Of a stretch of DNA of 33,807 nt, positions 1 to 9,107 are shown one piece after another (position 1 is the first letter of the stretch; each line of letters begins with the position of its first letter). Both the position numbers and the translations under genes were made by a program. The notes under the pieces are model-generated. The model was not told the origin of the DNA, did not search any database, and saw only the letters and a list, made by a program, of their open reading frames with translations. This DNA is from Pseudomonadota bacterium (GTDB taxonomy: Bacteria > Pseudomonadota > Gammaproteobacteria > Steroidobacterales > Steroidobacteraceae), in contig JAGTSG010000012.1 in assembly GCA_018261655.1 (NCBI GenBank), positions 1 through 33,807 on the forward strand. The letters run 5' to 3'.

Positions 1-46
1 GTCACGGGAGACCTCCTAAACTCCTGATTCTAAAAGGTTGCTTTGG

Positions 47-62
47 TGGCACAGTTCGTGCA
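47..62 (+). promoter_or_regulatory. Sigma-54 (-24/-12) promoter for glnA
   Basis: The sequence reads TGGCAC, five bases, then GTGCA. The invariant GG (48-49) and GC (60-61) are separated by exactly ten bases, as sigma-54 RNA polymerase requires; only the first T of the usual TTGC is changed. Transcription would start near position 73, leaving a leader of about 85 bases before glnA. An imperfect inverted repeat, TTGGTG at 43-48 and CACCAA at 61-66, overlaps it and resembles NtrC half-sites, though NtrC enhancers normally lie further upstream, probably outside this window. Sigma-54/NtrC control of glnA is classical in proteobacteria. Confidence 0.72.
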
Positions 63-157
63 CCAATTTGGGACCGGCCGAATCGCCGGGCGCTGCCGTG
101 ACCCGGCAACTCCCGGCGCGGCCCAAGCATCGATGCGCCACTACCCGGAGACAGAGC

Positions 158-1567
158 ATGACCCCCCATGACGTACTCAAGTTGATCAAGGAGAAGGAGG
201 CTTCGTACTGCGACCTGCGGTTCACGGACACGCGCGGCAAGGAGCAGCATGTAACCATTCCCACGCGCCTCGTGGACGAGGACTTCTTTACCGACGGCAA
301 GATGTTCGACGGCTCCTCGATCGCCGGCTGGAAGGGCATCAACGAGTCGGACATGATCCTGATGCCCGACCCGAGCACCGCCGTGATCGACCCGTTCTAC
401 GAGGAGACGACGGTGCTGCTGCGCTGCGACGTGGTCGAGCCCTCGACCATGCAGGGCTACTCGCGCGACCCGCGCTCGCTCGCCCGTCGCGCCGAGGCCT
501 ACCTGAAGTCCACCGGCATCGCCGACGGCGCGCTGTTCGGCCCGGAGAACGAGTTCTTCATCTTCGACAGCGCGCGCTGGACCAACGAGATGAACGGCTG
601 CAGTTACCACGTCGACTCCGTGCAGGGCGCGTGGAACTCGGGCGTGCAGTATGAGGGCGGCAATCTCGGTCACCGGCCGACGGTGAAGGGCGGCTACTTC
701 CCGGTGCCGCCGGTCGACCGCTTCCAGGACCTGCGCACCGCGATGTGCCAGGCCTGCGAGGAACTCGGCCTGAAGGTCGAGGTGCACCACCACGAGGTCG
801 CGACCGGCGGCCAGGGCGAGATCAACGTCAGCGCCAACACGCTGACGAAAAAGGCCGACGAGGTCCAGATCCTGAAGTACGCGCTGTGGAACGTCGCGCA
901 CGGATACGGCAAGACGCTGACCTTCATGCCCAAGCCGATCGTCGGCGACAACGGCAGCGGGATGCACGTCCACATGTCGCTGCAGAAGGATGGCAAGAAC
1001 CTGTTCGCCGGCGACAAGTACGCCGGCCTGTCCGAGACCTGCCTGTACTACATCGGCGGCATCATCAAGCACGCCAAGGCGTTGAACGCCTTCACCAACG
1101 CCAGCACCAACAGCTACAAGCGCCTGGTGCCGGGCTTCGAGGCGCCGGTGATGCTGGCCTACTCGGCGCGCAACCGGTCAGCCTCGATCCGCATTCCCTG
1201 GGTATCGAGCCCGAAGGGCCGGCGCATCGAGGTGCGCTTCCCGGATTCGACCGCCAACCCGTACTTCGCATTCGCGGCCATGCTCATGGCCGGCCTCGAC
1301 GGGATCCAGAACAAGATCCACCCGGGCGACGCCGCGGACAAGGACCTGTACGACCTGCCGCCGGAGGAAGCGAAGAACATTCCGGAGGTGTGCTACTCGC
1401 TCGACGAGGCGCTCAGGAACCTCGACGAGGGCCGCGGCTTCCTCACCAGGGGCGGCGTGTTCACCGACGACATGATCGACGCCTACATCGGCCTGAAGCA
1501 GCAGGAGATGACGCGCTACCGGATGTCGACCCATCCGGTGGAGTTCGACATGTATTACAGCCTCTGA
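158..1567 (+). CDS. glnA: Glutamine synthetase, type I
   Basis: This enzyme joins ammonia to glutamate using ATP and is the main entry point for ammonium nitrogen in the cytoplasm. The 469-residue protein has the normal length for the dodecameric GSI-beta class. Visible landmarks are DGSSIAGW at 51-58, the ATP/metal region GPENEFF at 128-134, the NGSGMHVH metal/substrate stretch at 265-272, and NRSASIRIP at 339-347. The tyrosine in DLYDLPPEE (Y398) matches the residue adenylylated by GlnE. The frame is open back to position 38, but the ATG at 158 is preceded by GGAG at 147-150 and gives the family N-terminus [11 protein letters not shown] sigma-54 promoter lies upstream, and ntrB/ntrC follow after one small gene. 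Confidence 0.97.
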   Translation: MTPHDVLKLIKEKEASYCDLRFTDTRGKEQHVTIPTRLVDEDFFTDGKMFDGSSIAGWKGINESDMILMPDPSTAVIDPFYEETTVLLRCDVVEPSTMQGYSRDPRSLARRAEAYLKSTGIADGALFGPENEFFIFDSARWTNEMNGCSYHVDSVQGAWNSGVQYEGGNLGHRPTVKGGYFPVPPVDRFQDLRTAMCQACEELGLKVEVHHHEVATGGQGEINVSANTLTKKADEVQILKYALWNVAHGYGKTLTFMPKPIVGDNGSGMHVHMSLQKDGKNLFAGDKYAGLSETCLYYIGGIIKHAKALNAFTNASTNSYKRLVPGFEAPVMLAYSARNRSASIRIPWVSSPKGRRIEVRFPDSTANPYFAFAAMLMAGLDGIQNKIHPGDAADKDLYDLPPEEAKNIPEVCYSLDEALRNLDEGRGFLTRGGVFTDDMIDAYIGLKQQEMTRYRMSTHPVEFDMYYSL

Positions 1568-1587
1568 AGCCGTCTCCGGGGATGGCG

Positions 1588-1624
1588 ACGGGGACGGCGT
1601 TCACAGAATGCCGTCCCCGTTTTT
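1588..1624 (+). terminator. Intrinsic-type terminator after glnA
   Basis: A perfect 11-bp stem (1588-1598 with 1610-1620) closes an 11-base loop and is followed by a run of T at 1620-1624. It lies 20 bases after the glnA stop and before the DUF4124 gene, so it may lower read-through into ntrB/ntrC relative to glnA. The stem is also typical of dispersed palindromic repeats, so its origin may be a repeat element. Confidence 0.75.
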
Positions 1625-1657
1625 GTCAGTTCGGGTGGCCGGGGCTATGCTGTCGCC

Positions 1658-2245
1658 ATGCGTACAGCAATGCTCATCGCCGGACTGCTCGTCTCCCTGG
1701 CGGCACAGCCGCAGGAGATCTACAGGTGGGTGGACAAGGACGGCATCGTTCATTACGCCGACCAGCCGGGTTCCCCGGACGCCGTCCGTGTGCCATACCA
1801 CGGTGGACCGCCTTCATCCGCGGACGCGGAACCGCCGGCGCTGTACGAGTCGGACCGCCAGGACGGCCCGCCGACCGGCCCGACCTACGAGTCGCTCAGG
1901 ATCATCAGCCCGGCGCCGGACGAGGTCTTCTTCGGCGGCGACGTCAGTGTCAACGTGCAGCTGGACCTCGACCGGGACCTGCGACCGGGCGACACGCTGG
2001 TGGTGTTCGTGGATGGCCAGCGTGCGCCGGCGTTCGCCGGCCTGTCGACGACGATCACCGGCCTGGCGCGCGGGACGCACTTCCTGCGGGCCGCGGTGAC
2101 GGACGAGGCCGGCAGCGTGGTCATCACCAGCCCGCAGATCAACTTTCACCTGCGGCAGGAGTCGATCGCCCAGCCGCCGACCGGCCCGACGCTGCGGCCG
2201 CCCCCGCCCAAGCCAAAGCCGAAACCGGCGACGCCGCCCGCCTAG
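1658..2245 (+). CDS. DUF4124 domain secreted protein
   Basis: A 195-residue protein with an N-terminal signal peptide (residues 1 to about 17, a hydrophobic stretch ending AAQPQ), so it is probably periplasmic. Residues 19-35 read EIYRWVDKDGIVHYADQ, the hallmark of DUF4124. The middle (about 85-165) looks like a beta-rich Ig-like segment with a stretch DTLVVFVDGQ. The C-terminus is a proline/lysine-rich tail ending PKPKPKPATPPA. Function is unknown. DUF4124 genes are often found between glnA and ntrB in gammaproteobacteria, and this one sits exactly there. The start codon lacks a strong Shine-Dalgarno, but the signal peptide begins at it. Confidence 0.88.
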   Translation: MRTAMLIAGLLVSLAAQPQEIYRWVDKDGIVHYADQPGSPDAVRVPYHGGPPSSADAEPPALYESDRQDGPPTGPTYESLRIISPAPDEVFFGGDVSVNVQLDLDRDLRPGDTLVVFVDGQRAPAFAGLSTTITGLARGTHFLRAAVTDEAGSVVITSPQINFHLRQESIAQPPTGPTLRPPPPKPKPKPATPPA

Positions 2246-2284
2246 CAGCACGGCGGCTTCCAGCGGCCGGACCGGAGGCCAGCC

Positions 2285-3365
2285 ATGGCGGCTGAAGCCT
2301 CACGCGCGGCGCCCTTCGACGCAGCGCAGCTGCTCGACTCGCTGTCCACCGCGGTCGTCGTCGTGGATGACCGCCCGCGCATCCTTCACCTCAACGTCGC
2401 GGCCGAGGTGCTGCTCGCGACGAGTCTCGGCGCCGCGCGCGGCCGACGGCTGGCCGACTTCGTGGCGGCCGGCGACAGGCTGGAGTCGCTGATCGTCCGT
2501 GCACGGGTCGGGGGCGAGTCGCTCGTGCAGCGCGAGTGGGAGCTGGTGCCGGTCCTGCGCAGCGACGCCCGCTACCTCGTGGACTGCGTGTTCACGCCGC
2601 TCGTGCTGGCCGCCGCGCCCGGAGCAGTGCTCGCCGAGATCTCGGACACGACCCGGCAGGCCCGCATCAGCCGCGAGAATGCGCTGCTCGCGCAGCTCGG
2701 CGGCAGCCGCATGATGGCTCGGCAGCTGGCCCACGAGATCAAGAACCCGCTCGGCGGGCTGCGCGGCGCGGCGCAGCTGCTGGAACGCGAGCTTCCGGAC
2801 GAGTCCCTGCGCGAGTACACGCGGGTGATCATCGGCGAGGCGGACCGGCTGCGCGCGCTGGTGGACAGCCTGCTCGGCCCGCCGCGCGCGCTGCGGCGCG
2901 AGTCCGTGAACGTCCACGAGCTGCTCGACCACGTCTACCGGCTGGTTCGCGCGGAGGCGCCCGAGGCCGTCGCCATCGTCCGCGACTACGACCCGAGCCT
3001 GCCCTCGATGCAGCTCGACCGCGACCAGGTGATCCAGGCGATGCTGAACCTCGCGCGCAACGCCGTGCAGGCGCTCGGCAACCACGGGCAGCTGGTGTTG
3101 CGCTCGCGCGCCCTCACCGGCGCGAACATCGGCGAGCGGCGGCATCGCGTCGTGGCCTCCATCCAGTTCGAGGACAACGGGCCGGGCGTGCCGCCCGAGC
3201 TCGGCGAGACCATCTTCTATCCGCTGGTGACCGCCCAGCCCGGCGGCACCGGGCTCGGGCTTGCCGTCGCGCAGGACATCGCGACGCGGCACGACGGCCT
3301 CGTCGAGTTCGAGAGCCGGCCGGGCCGGACGGTGTTCTCCCTGCTCCTGCCAATCGGGACGACCC

Positions 3366-3382
<17 letters not shown>
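2285..3382 (+). CDS. glnL: Nitrogen regulation sensor kinase/phosphatase NtrB
   Basis: NtrB (GlnL) phosphorylates NtrC under nitrogen limitation and dephosphorylates it when PII signals sufficiency. The 365-residue cytoplasmic protein has an N-terminal PAS domain (about 12-125), a dimerisation/histidine domain with the phospho-acceptor in LAHEIKNPLGG (H150), and an ATPase domain with an N-box (MLNLARNAVQAL), DNGPG and a TGLGLA G2 box. GGAGG lies six bases before the ATG. Its end overlaps the start of ntrC by 17 bases, implying translational coupling. No transmembrane segment is seen, as expected for NtrB. Confidence 0.95.
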
Positions 3383-4763
<1,381 letters not shown>

Positions 4764-4775
4764 GCGGCGGCCCGT

Positions 4776-7487
4776 TCAGGCGGCGCGTTCGTCCGCCTGC
4801 GCCAGCGCGGACAGCGCCCTGCACAGCGCGCGGAACTCGGGCCGCAGCCGGCGCGCGTACTGTGCGGCGCGGCCGGCATCACCGGCGCTCGCCGCGCTCT
4901 CGCAGTCGCCCGCGGCGCCGGCAAAGCGGCGGCCGCCCACGCTCAGGGAGGCGGACTTGAGCGAGTGAGCGGCCTGCTCGACCTCGAGCAGCGCGCCGCG
5001 TGCGATCGCCGAGTCGAGCTCCTCGAGCTTCTGCGCGGCCTGCTTCAGGAACAGCAGGATCACCTGGCGGACGATCTGCGGGCGGCCGAGGGAGCGCAGC
5101 TCCTCGATCTGGCCGACCTCGATGACGGGCAGTCCCTGCAGCGCGGCGGTCGTGCCGGTGGCCGCGCTCGTGGCGGCCTCGCCGCCACCCTTGCCCGTCA
5201 CGGCCTGCATCACCGCCTGCAGCCGGCGCAGCGTGAACGGCTTGCTGACGAAGTCGGTCATGCCGGAAGCGAGGCAGCGCTCACGGTCGCCCGGCAGGGC
5301 ATTGGCCGTGATCGCGACGATCGGCACCGGCCGTCGCCCGGCAAAGGCCTCGCCAGTCCGGATCTTGCGTGTCGCCTCGTACCCGTCCATGAGCGGCATC
5401 TGGCAGTCCATGAGGACGACGTCGAACGGGCGGCCGAGGGCGTACTCGACGCCGAGCGTGCCGTCCGCTGCGACGACGACCTCGCAACCGAGCGCCTCCA
5501 GCATCCCGCAGGCCACCTCCTGGTTGACCGGGCTGTCCTCGACCAGCAGCACCTTCAGTCCCAGTGAGCGCACGATCGACGAGGACGTGTCGCCGCTTCC
5601 CGTGCCGCCGGCGGCGCCGAGGCCCAGCGCCCGATCGACCGCCTCGGCGAGCCGGCTCCGGATGACGGGCTTGGCCAGCCACGCGTCGGGCTCGCAGGCG
5701 GCGACGTCGGCCGGCCGCCCGGCGGCGGCGGCCGGCGCGAGCATCACCACCGGCACCGCGGCCAGGCCGGAGGAGCGCAACCGCTCCAGCAATTCGGAGC
5801 CCTTCATGTCGGGCAACGCGCCGTCGGTGACGACCAGTCCAACCGGCTCGCCCACGGCGAGGCGCTCGAAGGCGCGCTCGCCGGTCGCGACGACCTCCAC
5901 GGCGGCGCCGGCGGCCTCGAGCAGCGACGTGATCGCGGCGGCGGCCTGGGCATGCGGCTCGACCAGCAGCACGGTCATCGGTGGCACCGACCAGGCCTCG
6001 CGGCGTGGCGGCCGCACCGCCCTGGCGAGCGGCAGCTCGAACCAGAACGTGGACCCCTGGGCCAGCCTGCTGACGACCCCGACCTCGCCGCCGAGCAGGC
6101 TGACGAGCTGGCGGGTGATCGCCAGGCCCAGCCCGGTGCCGCCGTGCTTGCGGGTCTCGAAGGAATCCACCTGCGTGAAGGCCTCGAACACGGACGAGAT
6201 CTCCGCCTCGGGAATGCCGAGGCCGGTGTCCTCGACCTCGACCCGCAGGCGGAACCGGCCGTCCTCCTGGCCGGCGGCGCGCGCACGGACGACGACGTGC
6301 CCCGTTTCCGTGTACTTGATCGCGTTGCCGAGCAGGTTGGTGACGATCTGCCGCAGGCGGACGGGGTCGCCATTGCCGAATGCGGGCACGCTGGCGTCGA
6401 TGTCGCAGACCAGCTCCAGGCCCCGCTCCTGCGCGCGGCTCGCAAGCAGCTCGCAGACTTCCTCGACGAGTTCCGCCGGCGCGAAATCGTCGCTGATGAC
6501 CTGCAGCCTGCCGGCCTCGATCTTCGAGAAGTCCAGGATGTCGTTGATGATCTCGAGCAGCGCGTCGGCCGAGCGGCGCATCGTCTGCAGCATCCGCAGC
6601 TGGCGCGCGTCGAGCGGCGTCTGCTGCAGCAGTTCGGCCATGCCGACGACGCCGTTCATCGGCGTGCGGATCTCGTGGCTCATGCGGGCGAGGAAGTCGC
6701 CCTTCGCGCGGCTCGAGTGCTCGGCCTCCCTGGCGGCCTCCTCGAGATTGCGCGTCCGCTCGATGACCAGTTCCTGCAGCTGCCGGCGGTGCTCGGCGAG
6801 GCGCTCGTCGCGCTCGCGGGTGTGCCCGAGCATCTCGTTGAAGCTGTTGATCAGGCTGCCGATCTCCTCCGGGCCGTCCGGCTGTGCCCGGAGCGAATAG
6901 TCGTGCTCGTGCGCGACGCGCTGCATGGTGTCGAGCAGCCCCTCGATCGGCCGCGTGATCGTCGCGCGCATGCGTTGCGTTGCGAGCACGGCGAGCCCGA
7001 GCGCCAGCACCAGCGCCAGCGCCTGTCCCGGCAGCAGCGCGAGCACGGCCGCCACCGCCGGCTGCCGCGACAGGGACAGCCGCAACGTGCCGACGCGCCC
7101 GAACTCGGTCTCGAGCGGGACCTCGACCACCACGTCGGGCAGGAAGGTAAAGCCCTGGCCGCTGCGGACCGCGGCGGGTCCGGTGGCCGCGAGCTCGAGG
7201 CCGGTATCGCCGTTGATCGACGCGGCGTGGGCGCCGGACTCGGCGACGGCGAGCCGCAGGACGGCACGTGCCGCCGTTTCATCCGAGGAGGAAGCGGCGG
7301 CGGCCGCGGCGGTCCGGTAGCGCCCGGCAACCAGGCCCGCCTTCTCGGCGAGCCGGCTGCTGCGGTCGAGGAAGACGTAGGTGCTCGACAGCACCGACGC
7401 CGCGAGCATCGCCGAGACGGCGGTCAGCCCGACCAGCCATCGCATGCGCCCCGTCAGGGAGCCGTTTGGACGCCAGACCTTCTGCAT
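4776..7487 (-). CDS. BarA-like hybrid sensor histidine kinase with two receivers and HPt
   Basis: A 903-residue inner-membrane phosphorelay kinase. Order: membrane helix about 16-40, periplasmic sensor segment about 41-145, membrane helix about 146-169, HAMP 170-222, coiled coil to about 260, HisKA with H271 in MSHEIRTPMNG, ATPase domain with N-box (IVTNLLGNAIKYT) and HGGTGLGLA, receiver 1 (about 504-622), receiver 2 (about 645-763, canonical E650-D651, D694, K749), and an HPt domain with H841 in AAHSLKSAS. Receiver 1 keeps D555 and K606 but its acidic pair is E510-P511, so it may be partly degenerate. The architecture resembles BarA/GacS, which feed UvrY/GacA; no cognate regulator is adjacent. 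The start at 7487 lacks a strong Shine-Dalgarno; an ATG 42 bases downstream (7445) is an alternative. The gene converges on ntrC with a 12-base gap. Confidence 0.9.
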   Translation of the reverse strand: MQKVWRPNGSLTGRMRWLVGLTAVSAMLAASVLSSTYVFLDRSSRLAEKAGLVAGRYRTAAAAAASSSDETAARAVLRLAVAESGAHAASINGDTGLELAATGPAAVRSGQGFTFLPDVVVEVPLETEFGRVGTLRLSLSRQPAVAAVLALLPGQALALVLALGLAVLATQRMRATITRPIEGLLDTMQRVAHEHDYSLRAQPDGPEEIGSLINSFNEMLGHTRERDERLAEHRRQLQELVIERTRNLEEAAREAEHSSRAKGDFLARMSHEIRTPMNGVVGMAELLQQTPLDARQLRMLQTMRRSADALLEIINDILDFSKIEAGRLQVISDDFAPAELVEEVCELLASRAQERGLELVCDIDASVPAFGNGDPVRLRQIVTNLLGNAIKYTETGHVVVRARAAGQEDGRFRLRVEVEDTGLGIPEAEISSVFEAFTQVDSFETRKHGGTGLGLAITRQLVSLLGGEVGVVSRLAQGSTFWFELPLARAVRPPRREAWSVPPMTVLLVEPHAQAAAAITSLLEAAGAAVEVVATGERAFERLAVGEPVGLVVTDGALPDMKGSELLERLRSSGLAAVPVVMLAPAAAAGRPADVAACEPDAWLAKPVIRSRLAEAVDRALGLGAAGGTGSGDTSSSIVRSLGLKVLLVEDSPVNQEVACGMLEALGCEVVVAADGTLGVEYALGRPFDVVLMDCQMPLMDGYEATRKIRTGEAFAGRRPVPIVAITANALPGDRERCLASGMTDFVSKPFTLRRLQAVMQAVTGKGGGEAATSAATGTTAALQGLPVIEVGQIEELRSLGRPQIVRQVILLFLKQAAQKLEELDSAIARGALLEVEQAAHSLKSASLSVGGRRFAGAAGDCESAASAGDAGRAAQYARRLRPEFRALCRALSALAQADERAA

Positions 7488-7720
7488 GTCAACGCTTGCC
7501 CGATTCCCGATGCTTGGCAGTCGTTCCGGGGATCGCCGCGGCTCACGGGCCGGTCCGCCAGCGGGCAGCGCGGCCGAATCCTCCCGGACGGCGTCCAGAT
7601 GTAACAGAATCCACCGCGGCGCCGCTCGGGCGGATGGCAGAAGCGTGACGCGCGTCCCGTGGCAAGGACGGCCGGCCGTGAAGCGGCTCTCATGCGCGGC
7701 AGCGCAGCGTTCGCCGTGGC

Positions 7721-8833
7721 CTAGGCCGGCAGGGACCCGAGGACCGTCACCGCTGCGCCGGCCGACCAGCAGCCGGCAGCGACGATCTTCACGGCGGCGG
7801 GGCGACGCAGCCCGAGACGGCCCTGCAGGCTGCCCACCACCGGACCGCACAGCGACACGGCGGCGGCAAGCGCCGACAGCGCGGCACAGGTGAAATAGAC
7901 CGCTGCCAGCGGACCGCCTCCGGAAGTGCGCGCGAAGGCGGGCGGCAGGGCCACGAACGGCAAGGCCGCGCCGTCGGCGGGTTCGACGCCGGACTCGAGC
8001 ACGACCGGGAGGATGGCCAGCGCCGCCAGCAATGCGATGACGACATCGACCACGACCACCGTGACGGCAACCTGCGCCAGCGAGGTGGCCCTGCAGGCGT
8101 GGGCGCCGAGGCCGAGCATCGCGCCGCAGCCGGCGGCGACGGTGATGAGCGCGAGGCCGAGCGCAGCGACGATCCCCGACGCGCCGAGTCTCGAGAAGTC
8201 CGCGACGACCAGGAGGGCGAGCGATTGCCCGAAGTGGTCGTTGGTCACCATCCCGAAGCACACCAGCGCCAGCAGCAGGGCGAACACGGCGGGCACGACC
8301 CAGTGCAGAGTCCGCTCGACGCCGTGGCGCAGGCCCCCCGCCATGATCCCCGCGACCGCACCGATGAACACGGCCTGCGCGGCGAGCAGCCGTAAGGGGC
8401 CTGCGGCAATCGCCGGCGCCGGTCCGCCCGCGGGCGATGGGGATTCCGCAAGCGCGGACCAGGCGAAGTCGAGCGACCAGCCCCCGAAGAGGCCGCAGGC
8501 GGTGAGCAGGATCGTCGCCGTCAGCGCAATCGGCAAGCCGGCCCAGGACCAGGCTGGCGCCTGCCGATGCGCGACGAGGAAGGCGCGCAGCGGGTCAGGC
8601 CCGCCGATCCGGCCGAGGGACAGTTCGGTCAGCAGCAAGGGCCAACCGACCAGCAGCATGGCCGCGAGATAGGCGAGGACGAAGGCGCCGCCGCCGTGCT
8701 GCTGGACCATGGATGGAAACAGCCACAACGCGCCGAGCCCTGCGGCGGTCCCGGTGGCGGCGAAGACGGGATAGGCCGGCGACGACCAGCGTTCGGTGTC
8801 CGGGATCCGGGCAGTGGCGGTGTCGCGGGTCAT
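7721..8833 (-). CDS. NSS-family sodium-dependent transporter, short form
   Basis: A 370-residue integral membrane protein. The N-terminal signature at residues 27-55 (GTAAGLGALWLFP then QQHGGGAFVLAYL) matches the first helices of neurotransmitter:sodium symporters, and the following LLLTELSLGRIG matches the conserved E-LG segment. Family members usually import amino acids or similar solutes with sodium and have about 440-500 residues with 11-12 helices; this one is clearly shorter and diverges toward the C-terminus, where it ends shortly after a helix. No frameshift is evident inside it. Substrate cannot be predicted. A possible 23-residue membrane peptide gene lies 69 bases upstream in the same direction. 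Confidence 0.75.
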   Translation of the reverse strand: MTRDTATARIPDTERWSSPAYPVFAATGTAAGLGALWLFPSMVQQHGGGAFVLAYLAAMLLVGWPLLLTELSLGRIGGPDPLRAFLVAHRQAPAWSWAGLPIALTATILLTACGLFGGWSLDFAWSALAESPSPAGGPAPAIAAGPLRLLAAQAVFIGAVAGIMAGGLRHGVERTLHWVVPAVFALLLALVCFGMVTNDHFGQSLALLVVADFSRLGASGIVAALGLALITVAAGCGAMLGLGAHACRATSLAQVAVTVVVVDVVIALLAALAILPVVLESGVEPADGAALPFVALPPAFARTSGGGPLAAVYFTCAALSALAAAVSLCGPVVGSLQGRLGLRRPAAVKIVAAGCWSAGAAVTVLGSLPA

Positions 8834-8902
8834 GCGGCGCTGCTCGAACTGGGTGCGGGCAGCGGACAGCGGACCGGCGAGGCTCGCCGGCCGCTGTACG
8901 CG

Positions 8903-8974
8903 TCACTTCTCGGCGACCGTGGTCAGCCAGAGCAGGGCCCACGTTCCGAGAAACAGGCCTCCAAGCAGGATCAT
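8903..8974 (-). CDS. Possible 23-residue membrane peptide upstream of NSS transporter
   Basis: A short open frame starts at an ATG preceded by GAGGAG with a seven-base spacer, the strongest ribosome site in this stretch. The product begins MILLGGLFLGTWALLW and ends TTVAEK, a single hydrophobic helix with a charged C-terminus. Some bacterial NSS transporters (for example MetP) work with a tiny one-helix subunit (MetS) encoded next door. Position and topology fit that idea, but I cannot claim sequence homology to MetS. The frame remains open further upstream, where it lies partly inside the kinase gene, and no ribosome site there is as good. It could also be a chance ORF. Confidence 0.45.
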   Translation of the reverse strand: MILLGGLFLGTWALLWLTTVAEK

Positions 8975-9107
8975 GGCGGTTCTCCTCGTCCATTGAAGGG
9001 GCGTGTGCCCCCGATATCCCTCCATGCGCCGTGCGGGGGCGAATAGGCTCATCAGGCGGCGGGAACTGCGTCCGGGCCGGCGGTCGGGGAGACGAGGGTC
9101 CGCAGGA

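Noticed and set aside
7488-8261. Upstream extension of the hybrid kinase frame
   Set aside because: It overlaps the NSS transporter gene in another frame and has no domain; the membrane helix and family start point fit the ATG at 7487.
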